Origin: FEN-987 sp964598845
GTDB taxonomy: Archaea; Thermoproteota; Bathyarchaeia; 40CM-2-53-6
DNA length: 64,000 nucleotides
Direction: 5' to 3'
NCBI GenBank assembly: GCA_964598845.1
Contig: CAZRDM010000006.1
Coordinates: 48,145 to 112,144, forward strand
The notes beneath the pieces are model-generated. The model had not been told where the DNA came from, made no database searches, and worked only from the letters and a program-made list of their open reading frames with translations. The position numbers and the translations under genes were made by a program. Below, piece after piece: positions 1 through 7,823 of this stretch (positions are counted from its first letter, which is position 1; the number at the start of each line of letters is the position of its first letter).

Positions 1-375
1 TGGGACATAACTCTCGAAGAATGGTTCGGTTACAACCACGCCTTCGCCAGGATTAGTCAAGGCCAGTACAGCGGCCGTGATGGCCTCTGTCGCCCCACAC
101 GTCACAGTGATGTCTTTCTCTGGATTAGCCTCGATTCTATTATACTCCTTCAGTTTTCTTGCTATACCTTCTCTAAGTTCAGCCTGACCACAGCTTGTCG
201 CATACTGATTTGAGCCATGCCGTATCGCGTTAACGGCCGCCTCGATCAGCTGGGATGGTGGATCGAAATCGGGCATACCCTGAGATAGATCGATCGCCCC
301 GTACTCGTCGCTGAGTGTAGTCATGCGCGAGATTGGTGAGCTCGTGAATTGACGAACTTTTTCCGCGACCGCCAA
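1..375 (-). CDS. Class I/II PLP-dependent aminotransferase, N-terminal part (runs off window)
   Basis: Reading the minus strand from TTG at 375 gives a continuous frame to the window edge with family signatures: IDLSQGMPDFDPP near residue 25, an NQYATSCGQAELREGIA stretch and TVTCGATEAITAAV. This is the N-terminal third of an aspartate/kynurenine-type fold-type I aminotransferase, which moves amino groups between amino acids and 2-oxo acids using pyridoxal phosphate in the cytoplasm. The PLP lysine lies beyond the window. An in-frame stop sits four codons upstream of the TTG. The alternative ATG (CGC-ATG-ACT) would remove the usual N-terminal helix, so TTG is preferred. Substrate cannot be told from this part. 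Confidence 0.85.
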   Translation of the reverse strand, partial: MAVAEKVRQFTSSPISRMTTLSDEYGAIDLSQGMPDFDPPSQLIEAAVNAIRHGSNQYATSCGQAELREGIARKLKEYNRIEANPEKDITVTCGATEAITAAVLALTNPGEGVVVTEPFFESYVP

Positions 376-410
376 GAAACATCCCTAGCCCCAGTGAGCG
401 CTCTGCGACG

Positions 411-418
411 CTTTAAAA
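411..418 (-). promoter_or_regulatory. Probable TATA box of the aminotransferase gene
   Basis: The minus strand reads TTTTAAAG here, about 40 bp upstream of the TTG start at 375, which suits an archaeal TBP site with a short leader. Inference from position and composition only. Confidence 0.35.
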
Positions 419-430
419 CTAAAGCCGGCT

Positions 431-853
431 TCAGAAACGAGTTGAGTCCCTTCTCTTTAGATAGATGAAAACTCCCAGAAGAGCCACCAGGATGACGGCG
501 ACGAAGGTAGAGTCCTGGTTCACTGGGTCGAAACGGACTAGTCGCCCATGGCCTCCCGGAGCAATCGCGCCTCCTGGACTCACCGAACCCTTCCCGGTCA
601 GCCACACATAATCGTTCTTGTCGATCGTTATGCCCCGCATATCACCAGCACCCGGGACGGGATATTACGTGAGGCTACGGTCAGAGGGATCAAACCTAGC
701 CAGCTTACTTGCGTTTGACTCTGTGAACCAGACTACTCCGTGGCTATCAACCATTATGGCCAGGGGAGCTGACTCTGGAGTTGGGACATCATATTCCTCA
801 ATGTAATTCAGCTGGGTGTTAGCAGCCAAGACTGGGTCTATCGGAAGCAACAA
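431..853 (-). pseudogene. Vgb/NHL-type beta-propeller surface protein, broken by an in-frame stop
   Basis: One minus-strand frame shows a hydrophobic signal-like segment (PVFLIVGVTLGLLLP, upstream of 840), then propeller motifs typical of virginiamycin-B-lyase-like repeats (YDVPTPESAPLAIMVDSHG, VVWFTESNASKLARFDP), a TAA at 665-667, then in the same frame YPVPGAGDMRGITIDKNDYVW, and finally a C-terminal membrane helix with basic tail (FVAVILVALLGVFIYLKRR). The repeat consensus expects Glu (xxTEYPVP) where TAA stands, so a GAA-to-TAA change is the simplest explanation. The frame also lacks a good start ahead of the signal segment, and the protein is far shorter than a full six-blade propeller. 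Most likely a dead, shortened extracellular protein gene. Confidence 0.6.
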
Positions 854-1011
854 TCCTAGCGTAACTCCAACGATAAGAAAAACAGGAAAAAAAGGGCGGC
901 CGCCGATAAGTTTGCGACTTCCAGTACCTTCTCCGACCGATTATGAACAGAGCGATGGGGGAATCCCCGATAGATAAACGAACCTTCTTTCAGAGACTGT
1001 GTTCAAGAGAT

Positions 1012-1194
1012 TCAGTAGTGGAGATTGCAGGTTTCGCAATAGAACCTGTTATAGTAAGGTATCTCAGTGAGTTGCGTGCCACATTCCGAGCAAACGTACA
1101 GGAAGCTTCCACTCTCGGCCACTGGCATTAGGACGACAACCTCTTCTTCAGCCGGTTCCTCCGTGACCTGTTCCCCGCCAATATCTTCAGACAA
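1012..1194 (-). CDS. Small acidic zinc-ribbon protein (60 aa)
   Basis: The N-terminal half is acidic (EEPAEEEVVV) and the C-terminal half carries CSECG and CETC pairs about 15 residues apart, a single zinc ribbon. Such mini zinc-ribbon proteins are common in TACK archaea and mostly of unknown role; protein or nucleic-acid binding is plausible. It lies between the propeller pseudogene and tRNA-Pro and points away from the tRNA. The regular four-cysteine spacing supports it as a real gene. Confidence 0.6.
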   Translation of the reverse strand: MSEDIGGEQVTEEPAEEEVVVLMPVAESGSFLYVCSECGTQLTEIPYYNRFYCETCNLHY

Positions 1195-1387
1195 GATAGG
1201 ACACTCGAACTTCCGTTAGCCACCCGGTTACTTCATAAGCATTTCGTGACCGGGAACCACAGAACGGTTCCTCCCGTGTAAACGAAGAACGCAAGTTTTC
1301 GGTTCTCTTATTCGGACTTCTCCAGAAATCTTCTTTACAGAATCTTGCTGCTTATACCGGCTGTCTCTCGCTAGACCGATCTCTTCT

Positions 1388-1466
1388 GGGGGCGTGGTCT
1401 AGCATGGTCTAAGATTCTCGGCTTGGGCCCGAGAGGTCGCTGGTTCAAATCCGGCCGCCCCCACCA
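1388..1466 (+). tRNA. tRNA-Pro(TGG), CCA encoded
   Basis: A full cloverleaf can be drawn: acceptor GGGGGCG/CGCCCCC, D-stem GTCT/AGAT, anticodon stem CTCGG/CCGAG with loop CTTGGGC (anticodon TGG), T-stem GCTGG/CCGGC with loop TTCAAAT, discriminator A at 1463 and encoded CCA at 1464-1466. The 76-nt body has no intron, unlike the three other tRNA genes in the window. Confidence 0.93.
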
Positions 1467-1524
1467 GTCATACCTGCTTGCAGTTTGAGTCTTTATTAGC
1501 GGCTAGATTCAAATTGGATTGGCA

Positions 1525-3177
1525 ATGACCTCGCAACTGCGTCTCTTGCTTTCGGTTTTCGTTTCGGGCGCAGTGGTGATGGCACTTGAGCTCCTAGGCA
1601 GCAGACTCCTCGCCCCAGTCTTCGGCAACTCAATCTTCGTCTGGGGTAGCCTCATAGGCGTAGTATTGTCAGCCCTAAGCGCCGGCTACTACCTAGGAGG
1701 AAAGCTCGCAGATCGAAAGCCAGACCTCCAGGTCCTATCAACGGTTATTTTCTCGGCGGGAATCGTGGTTCTTGGCATGCCTGCTCTGGCTCCTCCCGTT
1801 TTCGATTCAGTGATCCGACTTAACATCGGCGAAAGGTATTCCCCCCTATTGGCCACTATAGCGCTACTTGGACCACCAAGCTTGCTCTTGGGCATGGTTT
1901 CCCCTTTCGCTATTCGGCTCGCGGCGAAAAGTTTCGAGAAGCTTGGCAAGGCATCAGGGAACCTGTACGCGCTCTCAACGTTAGGCAGTATCGTAGGCAC
2001 TTTCGTCACTGTATTCGTTCTGATTCCGGAGTTTGGGGTTAACAAGATCATTGTCGCGCTGGGCATGACACTGTTAGTCGTTGCATTCCTAGGGCTGGGC
2101 CATCGAATGAAAGTTTTCGTTCTGCTCGTGCTCGCAGTTGTTCCGTTCGTAGCGCCCTATATGGTTAATCATAGATTGACGGTAGCGGCCTACACGTTGG
2201 CGCTAGGCGACACGATCTACGAAACTGACACCCCCTACCATCATCTCGTGGTCGCCGACTCCTATGACCCAGCGCGTCAAGCGTACATTCGAATCCTCAT
2301 CTTGGACGACAATTTCCATAGCGCTATGGACCTGCAAGACCCGGCTAGAACCGTCTTCACTTACACGGACTACTTTCACCTAGGATTCTTGCTAAATTCA
2401 AACATCACCCGCGTCTTGTTCATCGGAGGCGGAGGATTCACTGGCCCCAAGATGTTCTTGAAGGACTATCCCACCGTGATGGTGGACGTTTCAGAGATAG
2501 ACCCAGAAGTCACAAGGGTTGCTGAACAGTATTTCGCGCTCGAGCTCGGCGACCCCAGACTGCACATCTACACTGAAGATGGACGCACATTCCTCCACAA
2601 AACCAGTCAGAAGTATGACTTAGTAATCCTCGACGCCTACTCAAAGAGCTACGTCCCATTCCACCTCATGACCCTCGAGTTCTTCAAGGAGGTGGCAAGT
2701 CACTTGACCGCGCAGGGTAGCGTAGTCTCGAATATTATAGCTAGCGTATCTGGGCAGGGATCGCAACTTCTTCTTGCCCAGATTAACACCATGCGTGCCT
2801 CATTTCCGAACGTCTACACCTTCGCTGTGAGAGGTCCGGGATACCCTGACGTTCAGAATGTCATCATCCTAGCAACCCTCATGTCGAACACTTTTTCCAA
2901 ATCGGACCTGGAACAGCTGGCCGAAAATGCAAAGGTTGTTCGGATTCAAACCTTCAAGGACTACGTCGCGAATTATTTTGAGGCAGACGTAAGCAAGGCT
3001 CCAATCCTCACAGACAATTTTGCACCTGTTGACACGTTACTTAACCCAATAACTGGACAACCTATTTCTCTGAGCGAGCAGGAGACAGTGCTTATTCAAG
3101 AAGCGCAAAGAGTTGCAGCAGTCATTCTGGTCGCTGCTTCTATCTTCATTTTTCTGACAAGGAAGAAGATCATCTAA
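1525..3177 (+). CDS. Membrane-anchored spermidine-synthase-like protein
   Basis: The first ~215 residues form about seven membrane helices (for example FVSGAVVMALELLGSRLLAP, a pattern of fused spermidine-synthase-like integral proteins). Residues ~225-500 are a Rossmann methyltransferase/aminopropyltransferase fold with VLFIGGGGFTGP, the acidic EIDPEV, an EDGRTFL segment and VILDAYSKSYVPFHL. A last hydrophobic helix (VAAVILVAASIFIFL) ends in KKII. These fused SpeE-like membrane proteins are widespread; the substrate is unknown, and polyamine synthesis should not be assumed. ATG 1525 is preferred over TTG 1519. The gene follows tRNA-Pro directly. Confidence 0.85.
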   Translation: MTSQLRLLLSVFVSGAVVMALELLGSRLLAPVFGNSIFVWGSLIGVVLSALSAGYYLGGKLADRKPDLQVLSTVIFSAGIVVLGMPALAPPVFDSVIRLNIGERYSPLLATIALLGPPSLLLGMVSPFAIRLAAKSFEKLGKASGNLYALSTLGSIVGTFVTVFVLIPEFGVNKIIVALGMTLLVVAFLGLGHRMKVFVLLVLAVVPFVAPYMVNHRLTVAAYTLALGDTIYETDTPYHHLVVADSYDPARQAYIRILILDDNFHSAMDLQDPARTVFTYTDYFHLGFLLNSNITRVLFIGGGGFTGPKMFLKDYPTVMVDVSEIDPEVTRVAEQYFALELGDPRLHIYTEDGRTFLHKTSQKYDLVILDAYSKSYVPFHLMTLEFFKEVASHLTAQGSVVSNIIASVSGQGSQLLLAQINTMRASFPNVYTFAVRGPGYPDVQNVIILATLMSNTFSKSDLEQLAENAKVVRIQTFKDYVANYFEADVSKAPILTDNFAPVDTLLNPITGQPISLSEQETVLIQEAQRVAAVILVAASIFIFLTRKKII

Positions 3178-3286
3178 GGGTTGGGAGAGACCGAATAACT
3201 GCAAGAGAAAGGATTGGCTTATCTTCGCTAACCGCTAATGAACTATTGACTGATACAGCAACCAACTTGCACGTGGGACAATCAGA

Positions 3287-3391
3287 ATGCCAATCCTCTC
3301 CTACGAATCGTTGGTCATAGTCGTGATCGTCGCGTTGATTGCTTACGCCGTGTGGCGAGTTATCAACAAGAGGAGAAGATTTACTCCTTGA
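3287..3391 (+). CDS. Possible 34-aa single-span membrane peptide
   Basis: ATG at 3287 opens a short frame with one strongly hydrophobic segment (SLVIVVIVALIAYAVW) and a basic tail (NKRRRF). Length and positive-inside tail resemble small archaeal membrane peptides. Nothing else supports it; it sits 110 bp after the SpeE-like gene on the same strand and could belong to the same transcript. Confidence 0.35.
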   Translation: MPILSYESLVIVVIVALIAYAVWRVINKRRRFTP

Positions 3392-3566
3392 AACCAATCG
3401 CTGAAATCCATTCCTTAAGAGGTCTCAATAGAGAGGGGGACGCCGGTAGGAATGTGAGAGGGGAAAACGCCGGATCAGTTCTCTGGACCCCCGAGTCGAA
3501 ACCTGCAATCTCTTACCCTTCGAGAGGCTTCCGTGAGTAACATGTATAACTCAGCGCTCAGGGGAC

Positions 3567-3734
3567 GTGCTGGAGTACAAGGTTCAAAGCGGGTCGTTAG
3601 TGCTTTCTAAGCCAAAGAAGGTCGAAAATCCAACGAAAAGACTGTTCGGAATCGCCAGCGGCATCTCAGGTGACCTGTCCGGCGACGAACTCTTTCTTGA
3701 AGAGGCAGGCGCAAAGTTGCGTAGGTCGAAGTGA
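3567..3734 (+). CDS. VapB-like antitoxin (55 aa)
   Basis: GTG at 3567 opens a 55-codon frame whose C-terminal half (NPTKRLFGIASGISGDLSG followed by an acidic helix) resembles the toxin-neutralising tail of archaeal VapB proteins. It overlaps the next gene by four bases (GTGA), the classic VapB-VapC coupling. The DNA-binding N-terminus is short, about 20 residues. It would bind and silence the PIN toxin and repress its own operon. The partner toxin is frameshifted, so this antitoxin may be a relic too. Confidence 0.6.
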   Translation: MLEYKVQSGSLVLSKPKKVENPTKRLFGIASGISGDLSGDELFLEEAGAKLRRSK

Positions 3735-4194
3735 ATTTTCTCGATTCAACGATTTTCATTAACTGGTTCAGGGCAACGAAACGGGACCTTTTCAAACCGG
3801 AAGTCGCTGCGTCGGGTTTCATCCTCCACAGGATAGAGAACGGTGAAGCAACGCTAACATCGACTATCGTCAAGGACGAGGCGGCTCTATGGCTCTCCAG
3901 ATACAAACGATCAAGACTTGCCGATTTTTGGACAGCATCCAATCGTACACAAGCCTAGCAATCGAGCCCCCGACCATGGAGGATCAACTGGAAGCGGAAC
4001 ACCACCTAGGCACGTATCCGCTCGGCTACTTAGATTGCATTAACCTCACGATGATGATGAGAGCTCACATAACCACGATCTACAGTTCAGACAGAGGATT
4101 CGACGCCGTTCCCGGAGTCCGTCGACTCCTCCAAGACCTCACGAAAGACACTAAGTCTGCCAGTTTCCAAAAATGGACACGTCAAAGCCTGTGA
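3731..4194 (+). pseudogene. vapC: VapC-like PIN-domain toxin split by a -1 frameshift
   Basis: GTG at 3731 starts NFLDSTIFINW, the PIN-domain first strand with its Asp. The frame stays coding-like up to RSRLADF near 3925. From a run of five T (about 3925-3930) the homologous continuation is in the -1 frame: LDSIQSYTSLAIEP, then YLDCINLTMM and SSDRGFD, which supply the remaining PIN acidic residues. A one-base deletion, or ribosomal slippage on TTTTT, would join the halves into a normal ~150-residue VapC, a tRNA- or rRNA-cleaving ribonuclease. Deletion is more likely; slippage is not excluded. Confidence 0.7.
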
Positions 4195-4574
4195 GAGGGA
4201 GCGCTAGCTAACGATCAGGCGATCGCTTCGACAGATGCAGCCAAGACCTTGGATCGCGTAACCATAGAAACATCCGGACGTGTCTCAGAGCAGGAGAGGA
4301 AACATATCACACATATACCTTAAATATCGAGTAGCAGTTTCCCACATATTTTTCACACTTACGTCTAGCTCTCCGCTTTAGCGCGCGTTTCATGTTAGCC
4401 ACGGGCGAGGGCTTGGGAGCATGATGCGGACGAGTCTAACCAACCGAGGATTCCGTTCTAGCACAGAATCAAGAAAGCGGTTTTCATGGCGTCATACAGC
4501 GGTAGCGCCGGTTCAAATACAACTGCTCGCACCACGGATGACACACAAATAGTAATCTTGGGCAGTTTCGGGTT
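4195..4574. other. Gene-free stretch
   Basis: No convincing coding frame, tRNA or repeat was seen. AT-rich tracts (ACATATACCTTAAATATCG near 4310-4330) could hold promoter elements for the downstream MFS gene, but they lie about 240 bp from its start. Confidence 0.4.
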
Positions 4575-5774
4575 ATGGAGAGCAGCCCAAGTTCCTCCGA
4601 AGCCTCCCGTCGAAAGTTGTTCCTGCCGACATTAGTTGTGGCTAGTTTTGCTTCTGGTCCGATAGCGGTCTTCGCAGCTCTCCTTCTTATCGATATAGGG
4701 AACACATTCAATACTTCAGTCGGTGTTACGGGGCAAGTCAATACGGCATATTCTATTGCTGCATTCGTTCTTGCGTTGCTGATGGGTGTTCTGAGCGTCA
4801 GATTCAGTCACAAGTCACTACTCCTCGTCGGGGTGCTGCTGATGACTGTCTCTGCTTTGGGTTGCCTTCTAGCTCAAGACTTCACGCCGTTGCTTGTGTT
4901 CTATTCGCTGAGCGGAGCAGGGTATGCGATAGTCAATCCGATGACATTCACTCTAGTCGGGGAGCATTTTCCTTTGGAGAAAAGACCGAGGGCAATAGGA
5001 TGGATCGTTGCCGGGGGAGCACTAGCCTACGTCATAGGGGCACCAATAATTGCCCTGATGTCAGGATTCGGAGGCTGGCGTTTTCCGCTTCTAGGTTTTG
5101 TCCTGCCAATTCTTCTCACAAGCCTTCTGACCGCTTTTGTCGGTCTTCCATCGGCTTCCGGGAGCCCGGCGACCTCGTCGGATACGAAAGCTCATCTGAG
5201 TTTCAAAGAGATCATCACGAACAGATCCGCTGTTGCCTGTTTGATCGGTGACACTCTTCGTTCCGCAGCTTTTGTTGCAATTCTACTTTACTCAATGTCA
5301 TTCTTTAGGCAACGATTCTTGATGCCTATGGAACTTGCCTCGCTCGTACTGTTAGGAGCAGCATTATCCTATGCCCTAGGTAGCTTGAGTACGGGTCGGC
5401 TTGTGAATAGGATCGGAAGAAAGCCTTCAACAGTTCTTGCTGCTCTGTTGTCAGGAATACTCACTGTCTCATTTGTTCTTGTGCCCAATGTTTCGCTTTC
5501 CATCCTCTCGATGTTGTTAGGAAGTTGGTTCTTCGGTATGGTTGCTTCGTCAGCTAACAGCTTGACTCTTGAACAGATACCAAGGCTCAGGGGTACAATG
5601 ATGTCGATGGACACTGCGGTCCTCAACATCGGTTCCGCCCTTGGAACTATGGCTGGAGGACTATCGTTGCTCTCCTTTGGCTACGAAGGCATGGGAAGCG
5701 GTCTTGGAACCCTAGGTATTGCTGCAGCGATGGTTTTCTTTCTGCTAGCAAAAGATCCGACTAGGCCAAGATAG
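4575..5774 (+). CDS. MFS transporter (12 TM)
   Basis: A 399-residue protein with about twelve hydrophobic helices. The loop between helices 2 and 3 is VRFSHK, the mirrored loop in the second half is TGRLVNRIGRKPS (motif A of the major facilitator superfamily), and a soluble linker lies near residues 190-210. Drug/sugar efflux MFS proteins of the YdhP/AraJ kind share this layout. It would move a small molecule across the cytoplasmic membrane with ion coupling; substrate unknown. ATG 4575 leaves a short polar N-terminus before helix 1. It stands alone, with no operon partner. Confidence 0.85.
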   Translation: MESSPSSSEASRRKLFLPTLVVASFASGPIAVFAALLLIDIGNTFNTSVGVTGQVNTAYSIAAFVLALLMGVLSVRFSHKSLLLVGVLLMTVSALGCLLAQDFTPLLVFYSLSGAGYAIVNPMTFTLVGEHFPLEKRPRAIGWIVAGGALAYVIGAPIIALMSGFGGWRFPLLGFVLPILLTSLLTAFVGLPSASGSPATSSDTKAHLSFKEIITNRSAVACLIGDTLRSAAFVAILLYSMSFFRQRFLMPMELASLVLLGAALSYALGSLSTGRLVNRIGRKPSTVLAALLSGILTVSFVLVPNVSLSILSMLLGSWFFGMVASSANSLTLEQIPRLRGTMMSMDTAVLNIGSALGTMAGGLSLLSFGYEGMGSGLGTLGIAAAMVFFLLAKDPTRPR

Positions 5775-5985
5775 TGCTCAGGTCGAGAATTCACAGAGCT
5801 TGATTGAGCTCAAGGATCATCGCGCTAGGAAAGTATGGACGATTGGTCCGGCAGAGCATAGATCGAGCCCCTTACCTTGCAAAGCTGAACTGGATTTGGA
5901 GACCTTAGATTTCAAGGAGCAGTTTCCCACATATTCGACACACGCGTATCTCTCCGCTCCAGTGCCGAGGCCCAACCTTGCTCTG

Positions 5986-6441
5986 CTACCAAAGGGGCGC
6001 AGCATACGGTCCCAGCACTCTGAAACTCACGATCAACAGTAGTAAGGCTACCAGACCTACGAAAGCGCCCTTCTTCGCCCATCTGGTCTTGACCAAGTAA
6101 ACAGCAGTTACAGTCATCACTAAATGCTGGCCCTGCATGAGAAAAGCAAGCTGAAGGTCAAGCCATCCCCACCAGAATACGAAGAGACCAAGGAAGCCAA
6201 ACCACAGTAGAAGAGGCACCATTGAACTGCTGAGGACTCGCATTTCCTTCCCGAAGACGAGTACCACGGCAGTTGAGATGCTGATTGGTGTACAAGTATT
6301 CCAAACGAACACCGACAGCAGGGTGGCTTTCTTCAAGACGAGGAATGTGGAGATGTTGTTGATTGAATAGAGTAAGAGGACAATCGCTAGAATCAGAGGG
6401 AGGCTCTGCATGAGTCGCTGTTTCGATAGGAAACTGTTCAC
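5986..6441 (-). CDS. Hypothetical integral membrane protein (151 aa)
   Basis: From GTG 6441 the frame encodes four to five hydrophobic helices (PLILAIVLLLYSI, VPLLLWFGFLGLFVFWWGW, AFVGLVALLLLIVSFRVLG) joined by short basic loops (KK, TRWAKK). The family is not recognised. It is tail-to-tail with the MFS gene and 78 bp from the VOC gene on the same strand, with no functional hint from context. Confidence 0.6.
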   Translation of the reverse strand: MNSFLSKQRLMQSLPLILAIVLLLYSINNISTFLVLKKATLLSVFVWNTCTPISISTAVVLVFGKEMRVLSSSMVPLLLWFGFLGLFVFWWGWLDLQLAFLMQGQHLVMTVTAVYLVKTRWAKKGAFVGLVALLLLIVSFRVLGPYAAPLW

Positions 6442-6518
6442 GATCCTGTTCAGTACTGTTTCAATGTGACGATGCAGAAACCTCTCGTCTTCTAATTGCC
6501 TGAGACGTTATTGATCAC

Positions 6519-6932
6519 TCACGGCTTCGATTTGTGTTTCTTCAAGTGTTCTTCAAGTAGCTCGCGATAGGTCTCACAGAACTTGCCGCAGACTTTACAT
6601 TGGAACGACTCGATCACAAAGATGTTCCCGTCAGGGTCAACGAAAGTAGCGGCGCGACCTCCCCAGTGCTGATCTTTTGGCTCGCTTAGAAATTTGACTC
6701 CTTTGTCCTTAAGATCTCCGTAGGCTTTGTCAACGTCGTCAACGAGCAGGCAAATCTCAGGTCTCTGTCTTGGCTGTAAGCCGAGCTCTACTCCGGCGAT
6801 GTCAAAGATTGCATAAGTGGGCCACTCGCCCATTTTCTCAAGACCTAGAATCTGCTCGTAGAAGGACACTGCCTTTTTCATGTCAGATGCGCCGAGGGTG
6901 ATGTGCGGTATCCTTTTGACATGACCGGTCAT
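6519..6932 (-). CDS. VOC (glyoxalase/bleomycin-resistance) domain fused to a C2H2 zinc finger
   Basis: Residues 1-110 form a vicinal-oxygen-chelate fold: HITLGASDMKKAVSFYEQIL opens the first beta-alpha-beta unit, and FVDPDGNIFVIESF closes the domain. Metal-ligand positions (His near residue 10 and the Glu of IES) are present. After it comes CKVCGKFCETYRELLEEHLKKH, a CxxC...HxxxH finger, then a basic tail. VOC proteins bind divalent metals and act on or sequester small molecules; a DNA- or protein-binding finger at the end is uncommon. It could be a ligand-sensing regulator, but this is inference. ATG 6932 follows a short leader. Confidence 0.8.
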   Translation of the reverse strand: MTGHVKRIPHITLGASDMKKAVSFYEQILGLEKMGEWPTYAIFDIAGVELGLQPRQRPEICLLVDDVDKAYGDLKDKGVKFLSEPKDQHWGGRAATFVDPDGNIFVIESFQCKVCGKFCETYRELLEEHLKKHKSKP

Positions 6933-7385
6933 TACAGTGTGGCTCCTTCATATTCGTGTGGATATTGGACAATCGTGCTGCTATTCAGCATTTCGACCTG
7001 AATTCATCACGATGTTCGGAGGACAGCTACAGCCAGCTCTCCACTCACACGATTCCTCTCTTTCCTCAACTGGCTCCACTGTATGAACCGCGTCCGCTAG
7101 GTGTGGACCCAACAACACAACGAAAGTAGCCTAGTCAGCACCAAGGACGCAACGAAAGTCGAGAGTTAATCAATTTCGCGCCCTACGTTCCAGAGTTCTG
7201 TGATTCCTTGAACATTAGCGCTTGCCTGAACTAGTGTAATCGAGAGAGTTGCAGAGTCCGATCAGAGGTTTGGAGCCTCGGGCTATTTCCTGTGAGGCGT
7301 CTGAGCCCGTATCCGACGATTCCCTAGTAGAATCGGGTTTCAGTCGGGTTAGCGGGTTAAGAGCCTCAGCGATGAAACTCGAAAC
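6933..7385. other. Gene-free stretch upstream of the accessory island
   Basis: No coding frame of note. CAACGAAAGT occurs twice (about 7118 and 7149, 31 bp apart), too few copies for an array. The stretch GAATCGGGTTTCAGTCGGGTTAG near 7330 weakly resembles DNA upstream of the winged-helix fragment at 60.55 kb. Confidence 0.35.
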
Positions 7386-7697
7386 ATGGGTCGCCCTTAC
7401 GGTTCAAGAGACAGCCTCTTGGAATTGATGATTGACGGCAAGCCGAGAAGCAGTAGGGATGTGGCTGAACAGCTGCATCTCACTGCTCGTGCGGCTGAGT
7501 CTGTCTGCTATCGCTGTTGGAAGGCAGGGCTGCTGCTCAGGACACCGATGCCGCTTCGCGAGAGACACAGCGAATTCGCTGGCAGAGCAGGCCACCGATA
7601 CAACACTCGCTCATACCACCTCTTCCTTCTCAAAAGTGGTTCTGATGAGAAACAAGTGGAGAGCCTGAGATTCCTCTCGTTCTCCAAAACGCCGTGA
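7386..7697 (+). CDS. Small winged-helix DNA-binding protein
   Basis: The 103-residue product starts GRPYGSRDSLLELMIDGKPRSSRDVAEQL, a winged-helix N-terminus (a hypervariable start, helix 1, then helix 2), and continues with the recognition-helix-like stretch TARAAESVCYRCWKAGLLLR. A wing-like segment (GHRYNTRSYHLFLL) follows. A truncated paralogue lies at 60596. The stop (TGA 7695-7697) overlaps a GTG at 7694 that would start the next gene, so the two are probably co-transcribed and translationally coupled. A regulatory role for the adjacent nuclease gene is inferred. Confidence 0.65.
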   Translation: MGRPYGSRDSLLELMIDGKPRSSRDVAEQLHLTARAAESVCYRCWKAGLLLRTPMPLRERHSEFAGRAGHRYNTRSYHLFLLKSGSDEKQVESLRFLSFSKTP

Positions 7698-7823
7698 AAA
7701 AAAACATCGTGAAGACGAACAAGTCTCAGCTGATACTCAATCTGCTGAGAGAAACCTGACAGGGCCTTCTACACTAGCGAGATCGCAAAGCTGCTGAAGG
7801 ACAAAGGCATAACGATCCGCGAT

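Noticed and set aside
1519..3177. Calling the fused protein a spermidine synthase
   Set aside because: Fused SpeE-like membrane proteins are not shown to make polyamines, so only family similarity is stated.
7110..7160. Two copies of CAACGAAAGT 31 bp apart as start of a CRISPR array
   Set aside because: Only two short copies, no further repeats and no cas genes.
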